Part shown: one piece after another, positions 1 through 4,535 of the stretch
Layout of the letters: each line of letters opens with the position of its first letter
Position numbering within the stretch: the first letter of the stretch is position 1
Assembly: GCA_947585065.1 (NCBI GenBank)
Contig: CANPWX010000069.1
Span: 1-6,195 of the forward strand
DNA length: 6,195 nt
Reading direction: 5' to 3'
From: an uncultured Bacilli bacterium
Lineage (GTDB): Bacteria; Bacillota_I; Bacilli_A; RF39; UBA660
Notes under the pieces: generated by a model
The model's database searches: none
What the model saw: the letters and a program-made list of their open reading frames with translations, nothing else
Told to the model about the DNA's origin: nothing
Program-made: the position numbers and the translations under genes

Positions 1-119
1 CTCCTTTTGATAAAGTTTATTTTATGAAAGGTCTTTTAAAAACAAAAGCATGGAAGGATACAAAAAGAAGTAAAATGCTAACCAAAACGAATATGCAAAG
101 GCAAAGGAGTAATTTATGA
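1..119 (+). CDS. Spore germination protein, GerA family A subunit (C-terminal end, partial)
   Basis: Only the last 38 codons are present, read from base 3 to the TGA at 117-119; the start lies left of the window. The A subunit of a germinant receptor is an inner spore-membrane protein with a large N-terminal cytosolic domain and a C-terminal membrane domain. What is visible is a short basic, hydrophilic tail with no membrane segment. It carries a K-A-W-K-D-T-K-R-S-K-M-L stretch and a Q-R-Q-R ending. This resembles the arginine- and lysine-rich cytosolic tail that follows the last helix in GerAA proteins (family pattern roughly R-x-P-x(3)-M-x(2)-R-P). The tail alone is weak evidence. The assignment rests mainly on position: the frame ends in an ATGA overlap with a clear GerAC-type gene, which is followed by a GerAB-type gene, so the missing receptor subunit is expected here. 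Confidence 0.75.
   Translation, partial: PFDKVYFMKGLLKTKAWKDTKRSKMLTKTNMQRQRSNL
105..109 (+). promoter_or_regulatory. Ribosome-binding site of the gerAC-type gene
   Basis: AGGAG lies 6 nt before the ATG at 116, inside the last codons of the upstream A-subunit gene. It fixes this ATG as the start, and together with the ATGA overlap it suggests coupled translation of the two subunits. Confidence 0.8.
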
Positions 120-1207
120 AAAAAATTATTTTATTAATACTGCCCTTTTTTCTTACGGGGTGCTTTGATTATCAAGAATTAAATAATCTCGCGATTATTT
201 CTGGAATATCGATTGATTATGTTGGAGAACAATTTGAAGTTTCTTATGAAATTTTAAATAGTAAAAAACAAGAAGGAAGTGACAGTGGAAGTACAAACAA
301 AACCTATTATGTAGAAAGCGAAGGAGAAACATTACAAGAAGCTTTTAAAAATGTAAATTTAACAATTAGTAAAGAGCCATACTTTGCTCATGTAAAAGTG
401 ATACTTTTTAGTGAAGAAGTCGCCCGTGCCAAAATGGATGATGTCATTGACTTTCTCATTCGTAATCCAAATATTCGAAATATATTTGTACCCGTCCTAG
501 CAATAAACAGCACAGCTAAAGAAATACTAAATAGTCCTACACCAGAAAACCCAGTCACCTCTGAATCAATACACAGCATGATTGAAACAAGCAAATCCTA
601 TGAAAATATAGCAATTAAACAAGATTTTGAAACATTTGTTGATCTTCTATTAGATCCAAGAAAAGATGCATACATGAATACCATCGAAGAACAAGAAGGG
701 AATATAAAATTAACAGGAATTGGGGCATTTAAAAAAACAAAACTAATAACTTTATTAAACCAAACAGAATCAGGAGTCTTTAACGTTTTAAATAACACTT
801 CCTATAATCATTATGTCAAATTAGCCTGTCCAGATAACAAAGAAAAATATAGTACTATAGATTTATATGATAACCAACATTCCAGTATTGAATACCAAAA
901 TGGTGTTTTAAAAGTTCAAAGTAAATTAACTGCTAGTATCATTGCCGATGAATGCCATTATGACTTTCGCTCATCCACTGATTATAAAGAACTAGAACAA
1001 AGATTTAACAAAGAAGTAGAAAAAGAATACAAAGAATTATTGACAAAAATTCAAAAAAATCAAACAGACATTCTTCAAATTAATAATAATTATTATAAAA
1101 AAAATAGAAAGGATTTAACCAATTGGTATAACATTCCCCTCGAATTTGAAATCAATGTCAATATCAATAAAAATGGTTTAATATTTCAGGTGAACAATGA
1201 TGAATAA
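116..1207 (+). CDS. Ger(x)C family spore germination lipoprotein (germinant receptor C subunit)
   Basis: This is the C subunit of a GerA-type germinant receptor, a lipoprotein tethered to the outer face of the inner spore membrane and needed for response to nutrient germinants. The 363-aa product starts with a lysine pair and a hydrophobic stretch ending in a lipobox (L13-T-G-C16). After the lipidated Cys16 comes the family-typical F-D-x(2)-E-L-N-N-L-A-I-I-x-G-I-x-I-D (residues 17-34). A K-E-P-Y-F-A-H-V-K-V segment near 86-95 and a G-x-G-A-F-K-K-T-K-L motif near 201-210 mark the N-terminal and C-terminal GerAC domains. The C-terminal end, W-Y-N-I-P-L-E-F-E-I-N-V (337-348) followed by N-K-N-G, also fits the family. 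Length is close to the usual 360-400. The gene overlaps the A gene by ATGA and the permease gene by 11 nt. Two further cysteines, C238 and C280, could form a disulfide. The ligand cannot be deduced. Confidence 0.95.
   Translation: MKKIILLILPFFLTGCFDYQELNNLAIISGISIDYVGEQFEVSYEILNSKKQEGSDSGSTNKTYYVESEGETLQEAFKNVNLTISKEPYFAHVKVILFSEEVARAKMDDVIDFLIRNPNIRNIFVPVLAINSTAKEILNSPTPENPVTSESIHSMIETSKSYENIAIKQDFETFVDLLLDPRKDAYMNTIEEQEGNIKLTGIGAFKKTKLITLLNQTESGVFNVLNNTSYNHYVKLACPDNKEKYSTIDLYDNQHSSIEYQNGVLKVQSKLTASIIADECHYDFRSSTDYKELEQRFNKEVEKEYKELLTKIQKNQTDILQINNNYYKKNRKDLTNWYNIPLEFEINVNINKNGLIFQVNNDE
1188..1193 (+). promoter_or_regulatory. Ribosome-binding site of the gerAB-type gene, serving two tandem ATG codons
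   Basis: AGGTGA matches the 3' half of the Shine-Dalgarno consensus. Two in-frame ATGs follow, at 1197 and 1200. Counted from the GG at 1189-1190, the spacers are 6 and 9 nt, so either could be used and the sequence does not decide between them. Confidence 0.6.
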
Positions 1208-2219
1208 TCGTAAAACTTTTTCTTTATGTTATTTTTTAGGAAGATCCTTTTTCTTAGGATTTGGTTTCTCACTCTTATCCAAATTACTAAATAAAGATGC
1301 CTGGATTTCCTGTATATTAGGAACTTTACTTGGTGGAATCATCTTACTCTTATTTCAAAAAGGAAAAGAAAAAATAAATTCTGTAAAAGAAATTCATAAT
1401 TGGATTAAATATCCTTTCCTAATTTTATTTATTCTTTTTAATATTTTTATATATAGTCAAATCGTATTTATTTTTCAAACATTTGCTTCCTCTTTCTTTT
1501 TAATTAAATCCCCTGTATTTTTTATTGCTTTACCAATCCCTTTTATTATTTTTAGAATTTGTCAAAATGGTTTTTCAACGATTTCAAAAGTAGCCGAAGT
1601 GCTTCTCCCTATTTCCATTTTCCTATTTTTATTTGGAATTATTGGATTAGTTCAAAATTTCAAAATCGATTATTTTACTCCCGTGTTCACATCCAATATC
1701 ACTGATATTTTTAGTGGTGCCCTATTCTTTGCCTTTTACTCCACTGCCCCATACTTTTTATTACTAAATGCCCCCATTCAAAAAAATAAATTCGTAATAA
1801 AATATTTTATTTCTTGTATCACAATATTAATATTATGTTTCTTTATCATTGGTATTTTAGGGCCAAATTTAATGCAAATATACCGTTATCCAGAATATAT
1901 GACAATGAAAAAAATAAGAATTTTTAACTTCATTGAAAAAGTAGAAAATATTGTATCCATAACATGGTTATTCGACTCATTTATCACACTCGCAATCGCC
2001 GGAAACAATTTAAAAGAATGTATGCCTAAAAAAGGCCAAAAATACTTTTTTATCGGAATTTTAATTCTTTTATATTCTTGGTCTATTCTAAGTAATATTT
2101 ACTATCAAGAAGGATTAACACTTTATCATTTATTGCCAATTATTTTAGGAATTTTTGAAATTTTATTCTTACTATGTACATTATTAATTCCAAAATTAAA
2201 GAAAAAAAGAAATACTTGA
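1197..2219 (+). CDS. GerAB/Spore_permease family germination protein (germinant receptor B subunit)
   Basis: This is the B subunit of the germinant receptor, an amino-acid-permease-like inner membrane protein (APC superfamily, Spore_permease) that in characterised receptors takes part in germinant recognition. About ten hydrophobic segments are visible, near residues 10-30, 35-53, 71-95, 104-122, 133-153, 172-190, 202-222, 250-270, 283-300 and 312-333. Family signatures are the K-D-A-W-I-S motif after the first helix (33-38) and the Y-P-E-Y-M-T-M-K-K-I-R stretch with F-I-E-K-V-E-N-I about 230-255, matching the usual Y-P-x(4)-R-x-I and F-x-E-R-x-[DE] pattern. At 340 aa it is somewhat shorter than the usual 360-370, with little sequence before the first helix. 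It ends in a lysine-rich tail. The start overlaps the C-subunit gene by 11 nt, and a second ATG directly follows the first. The TGA stop lies inside the shared terminator hairpin. Confidence 0.93.
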   Translation: MMNNRKTFSLCYFLGRSFFLGFGFSLLSKLLNKDAWISCILGTLLGGIILLLFQKGKEKINSVKEIHNWIKYPFLILFILFNIFIYSQIVFIFQTFASSFFLIKSPVFFIALPIPFIIFRICQNGFSTISKVAEVLLPISIFLFLFGIIGLVQNFKIDYFTPVFTSNITDIFSGALFFAFYSTAPYFLLLNAPIQKNKFVIKYFISCITILILCFFIIGILGPNLMQIYRYPEYMTMKKIRIFNFIEKVENIVSITWLFDSFITLAIAGNNLKECMPKKGQKYFFIGILILLYSWSILSNIYYQEGLTLYHLLPIILGIFEILFLLCTLLIPKLKKKRNT

Positions 2220-2240
2220 GGACACCCTTAAGTATTTTCT
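2201..2240. terminator. Bidirectional intrinsic terminator between gerAB and miaB
   Basis: Bases 2210-2221 pair with 2226-2237 in a 12-bp stem (one G-T pair) around a 4-nt ACAC loop. The plus strand continues in a T-rich run (2235-2240, then ATTT). On the minus strand the stem is followed by the complement of the A-run at 2201-2209, giving a strong T-tract. The hairpin therefore should stop both convergent transcripts. It contains the stop codons of both genes: TGA at 2217-2219 for gerAB and the complement of TTA at 2228-2230 for miaB. Confidence 0.85.
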
Positions 2241-3643
2241 ATTTGATATTCTCCATCCAAACTAAAACTTTTTGCTTCTGTAATTTTCACGGGTATTATA
2301 GAACCAATCGTATCTTTAGAAGCTTGAATATTTACAAGTTTCATCGTATCCGTATATCCATAAACTTTAGTAGAATCTTTCTCACTAACTCCCAACACTA
2401 AAACAGGAACAACTTGTTCTAACAATTTTTCATTATTCATTTTGGAATAAAAATTAATTCGTTCATTTAATCGATATAATCGTTCTTCTTTTACATGAAT
2501 TGGCGTATCATCTTTCATTTTTGCTGCCGGAGTACCCTCTCTAGGACTAAAAATAAAAGTATAAGCTCCATCAAATTGACAAGTTTCCACAACATCTAAA
2601 GTGCTTTGAAAATCTTCTTCCGTTTCTCCAGGAAAACCAACAATAATATCTGTAGTAATGGCAACACCTGGAATTTTTTTCTTCATTTTTTGATAGAGCT
2701 CTAAATACTCTTCTTTCGTATATCTCCGTCCCATTTTTTTTAAAATGGAAGTGGATCCACTTTGCAAAGGCAAATGAATATAAGGCATAACATTATCGTA
2801 TTGAGCAATAATATCAATCATTCTATCTGTAAAATTCCAAGGATGACTAGTGACAAAACGAATTCTTGGAATTCCTGTCTGAGCAACAGCTTCTAAAAGA
2901 TCAGAAAATTCTGTACCATCTTGAAAATCTTTCCCATAAGCATTCACATTTTGGCCTAACAGAGTAACTTCCATATATCCTTCTTCTTTTAAAGCCTGGA
3001 CTTCTTTTACAATATTTTCTAATTTACGACTTCTCTCTTTTCCCCTCGTATAAGGAACAATACAATAAGTGCAAAATTTATCACAACCATAAATAATATT
3101 AACCCAAGCAGTAATAGATGAATCTCTTTTATATTTCACACCCTCATAAACTTCCCCTTCTTTAGAATAAACAAGAATATCTTGCTCACCTTCTTTCGCA
3201 TCAATAAGTAAATTTCCAAGTTCATGAATATTATGAGTTCCAAAAACAAAATTAACATAAGGATGTCTTTTATGAATTTCTTCGACAATGCTTTCCTCTT
3301 GGCTCATACATCCACCAATACCCACAATTACATCAGGTCTTTCTTCTTTTAAATGTTTAATTCTTCCCAAATATCCAAAAACTTTATCATGAGCATTTTC
3401 TCGAATGGCACAAGTATTTAAAAGAATAACATCAGCATTTTCTAAATCTTCACAAGGACTCATTCCTAAAAATTCTAAAATACCTTTCATCTCTTCAGAA
3501 TCATGTTCATTCATTTGACAACCATAAGTTCTTAAAAAATATTTTTTCCCTTGAAAAATAGAAGAAAAAGCATAATCATTTACACAATATTCCACTTTTT
3601 CTTTTGTTCTCTTTCGAGCTTCATTTAAATTAGGATAATTCAT
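2228..3643 (-). CDS. miaB: tRNA-2-methylthio-N6-dimethylallyladenosine (ms2i6A37) synthase MiaB
   Basis: MiaB is a cytosolic radical-SAM methylthiotransferase that adds a 2-methylthio group to N6-isopentenyladenosine at position 37 of tRNAs reading UNN codons, acting after MiaA. The 471-aa product has the full three-domain layout. An N-terminal methylthiotransferase domain (about 34-145) carries the three cysteines of the auxiliary cluster: C42 in T-Y-G-C-Q-M-N, C78 in N-T-C-A-I-R and C112 in G-G-C-M. The radical-SAM domain has C187-x3-C191-x2-C194 in Y-G-C-D-K-F-C-T-Y-C, followed by the P-Y-T-R-G-K-E-R-S-R segment typical of MiaB, and G-F-P-G-E-T at 336-341. A TRAM domain for RNA binding occupies about 404-468. 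No key residue is missing. The start at 3643 has an RBS 9 nt upstream (3653-3658). It follows an unknown gene after 1 nt, and no partner gene such as ricA or mutS follows it. Confidence 0.97.
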   Translation of the reverse strand: MNYPNLNEARKRTKEKVEYCVNDYAFSSIFQGKKYFLRTYGCQMNEHDSEEMKGILEFLGMSPCEDLENADVILLNTCAIRENAHDKVFGYLGRIKHLKEERPDVIVGIGGCMSQEESIVEEIHKRHPYVNFVFGTHNIHELGNLLIDAKEGEQDILVYSKEGEVYEGVKYKRDSSITAWVNIIYGCDKFCTYCIVPYTRGKERSRKLENIVKEVQALKEEGYMEVTLLGQNVNAYGKDFQDGTEFSDLLEAVAQTGIPRIRFVTSHPWNFTDRMIDIIAQYDNVMPYIHLPLQSGSTSILKKMGRRYTKEEYLELYQKMKKKIPGVAITTDIIVGFPGETEEDFQSTLDVVETCQFDGAYTFIFSPREGTPAAKMKDDTPIHVKEERLYRLNERINFYSKMNNEKLLEQVVPVLVLGVSEKDSTKVYGYTDTMKLVNIQASKDTIGSIIPVKITEAKSFSLDGEYQIENT

Positions 3644-3644
3644 A

Positions 3645-4484
3645 CTACTTTTTCCTTTCTACTATCCTTAAATAAGGTTTATGAGAATTTAAAAAATTTT
3701 CTACAAATTCTTTTCCACATTCATTTGGAATAATCCTATTTATTTTATCATTGATTTCTTCTTTTGTAAAATAATTAAATGTGAAATCTATTAGAGTCTG
3801 AAAACATGATTTAAAGTCAGCATAAGATAAAATAGATAAAAGAGCCTCAGAAGAAGAAAATTGAATAGCTAAAAAATATTGATCTAAAAACTCAGAAATA
3901 AATTCTTTTTCAACAGTCTGATACTCTTCTATAGAAGATACCCAATTTTCCAGATGAAACTCATCATGTAATAAAGGATGTTCAAGTCCAGGAATGAGAT
4001 ACATAATCGAATAAAAAATAGAAACAAAAGTATAATCCATATACTCAGGATATTTATGACAAGTATCAAAAAACTGCTTTAATAATCTTGCTTCAAAAAC
4101 ATTAGAGTAATATTCAATTCTCTTTAAAGTACTTTTTATTTCAGAAAAATGAGTTCTTCTCAAAGATTCATTTTTAAGATGATTATACAAACGATATTCT
4201 GGAACCAATAGTTCTTCATCTTCTCTTTCAAAAAAGAGACAATCAATGAAAGAAAAAGTACCAAATTGACTTTCTAACTCATTCATCCATTTTTTTATTT
4301 TATAATTAGAATAACTTTTTAAATTTAGACTATTCACTTCTTCATTCATATTTTCAAAAAGTTCGTTTACTTTTAAATTCCAAAGAGAAACATTCTCCGT
4401 ATTTTTAAAAACAAGAATTAACCTTTGTAATACTGTTCTTAATTGATATTCTATATCTAATAATTTTTGTAAATTTTGATCCAT
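3645..4484 (-). CDS. Uncharacterised, probably helical cytosolic protein, upstream of miaB
   Basis: I do not recognise this 279-aa protein. It has no signal peptide, no long hydrophobic segment that is clearly membrane-spanning, and no nucleotide-binding or metal-cluster motif that I know. It is rich in Glu, Lys, Leu, Phe and Tyr with few Gly and Pro, which suggests a mostly alpha-helical soluble fold. The first 60 residues look like two amphipathic helices. The more hydrophobic middle (about 151-166, T-F-V-S-I-F-Y-S-I-M-Y-L-I-P) could be a buried helix. A histidine cluster, H169-x3-H173-x3-H177 with acidic D174 and E175, follows directly. Four scattered cysteines (82, 142, 227, 256) form no motif. 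The TAG stop is 1 nt from the miaB ATG, so the two genes are very probably co-transcribed. The start is less sure, because no strong Shine-Dalgarno precedes the ATG at 4484. Confidence 0.85.
   Translation of the reverse strand: MDQNLQKLLDIEYQLRTVLQRLILVFKNTENVSLWNLKVNELFENMNEEVNSLNLKSYSNYKIKKWMNELESQFGTFSFIDCLFFEREDEELLVPEYRLYNHLKNESLRRTHFSEIKSTLKRIEYYSNVFEARLLKQFFDTCHKYPEYMDYTFVSIFYSIMYLIPGLEHPLLHDEFHLENWVSSIEEYQTVEKEFISEFLDQYFLAIQFSSSEALLSILSYADFKSCFQTLIDFTFNYFTKEEINDKINRIIPNECGKEFVENFLNSHKPYLRIVERKK
3653..3658 (-). promoter_or_regulatory. Ribosome-binding site of miaB inside the upstream gene
   Basis: On the minus strand AAAGGA lies 9 nt before the miaB ATG and within the last codons of the 279-aa gene. 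Ribosomes finishing that gene would stop 1 nt from the miaB start, so coupled translation is likely. Confidence 0.65.
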
Positions 4485-4502
4485 ATTTCATCACAGAAAT
4501 AT

Positions 4503-4531
4503 ATTTTAAATTTATTTATCCAAAAAAGCAA
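4503..4531 (-). promoter_or_regulatory. Possible sigma-A-type promoter for the unknown gene and miaB
   Basis: In the 51-nt gap before the 279-aa gene, the minus strand reads TTGCTT (4526-4531), a 17-nt spacer and TAAAAT (4503-4508). The -10 matches 5 of 6 consensus bases but the -35 only 3 of 6. Transcription would begin about 10 nt before the ATG, giving a very short leader. In AT-rich DNA such matches occur by chance, so this is tentative. Confidence 0.3.
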
Positions 4532-4535
4532 GAAA

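Noticed and set aside
388..798. Two minus-strand open frames of 66-68 codons inside the gerAC-type gene
   Set aside because: They are antisense to a well-supported coding region, lack ribosome-binding sites and show no family features.
1..2219. Use of TGA as tryptophan (Mycoplasma-type code)
   Set aside because: TGA ends the A-subunit and permease genes at the expected family lengths and tryptophans are encoded by TGG, so the standard bacterial code fits.
2174..2401. Open frame of 75 codons on the plus strand across the gerAB end
   Set aside because: It lies antisense over the conserved TRAM-domain end of miaB, crosses the terminator hairpin, and its translation has no recognisable motif. 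It is a by-product of AT-rich overlapping frames.
4501..4535. Terminator hairpin after the surface-protein gene
   Set aside because: A T-run follows the stop codon on the minus strand, but only short AT-only self-complementary stretches are found and none precedes the T-run as a stable stem.
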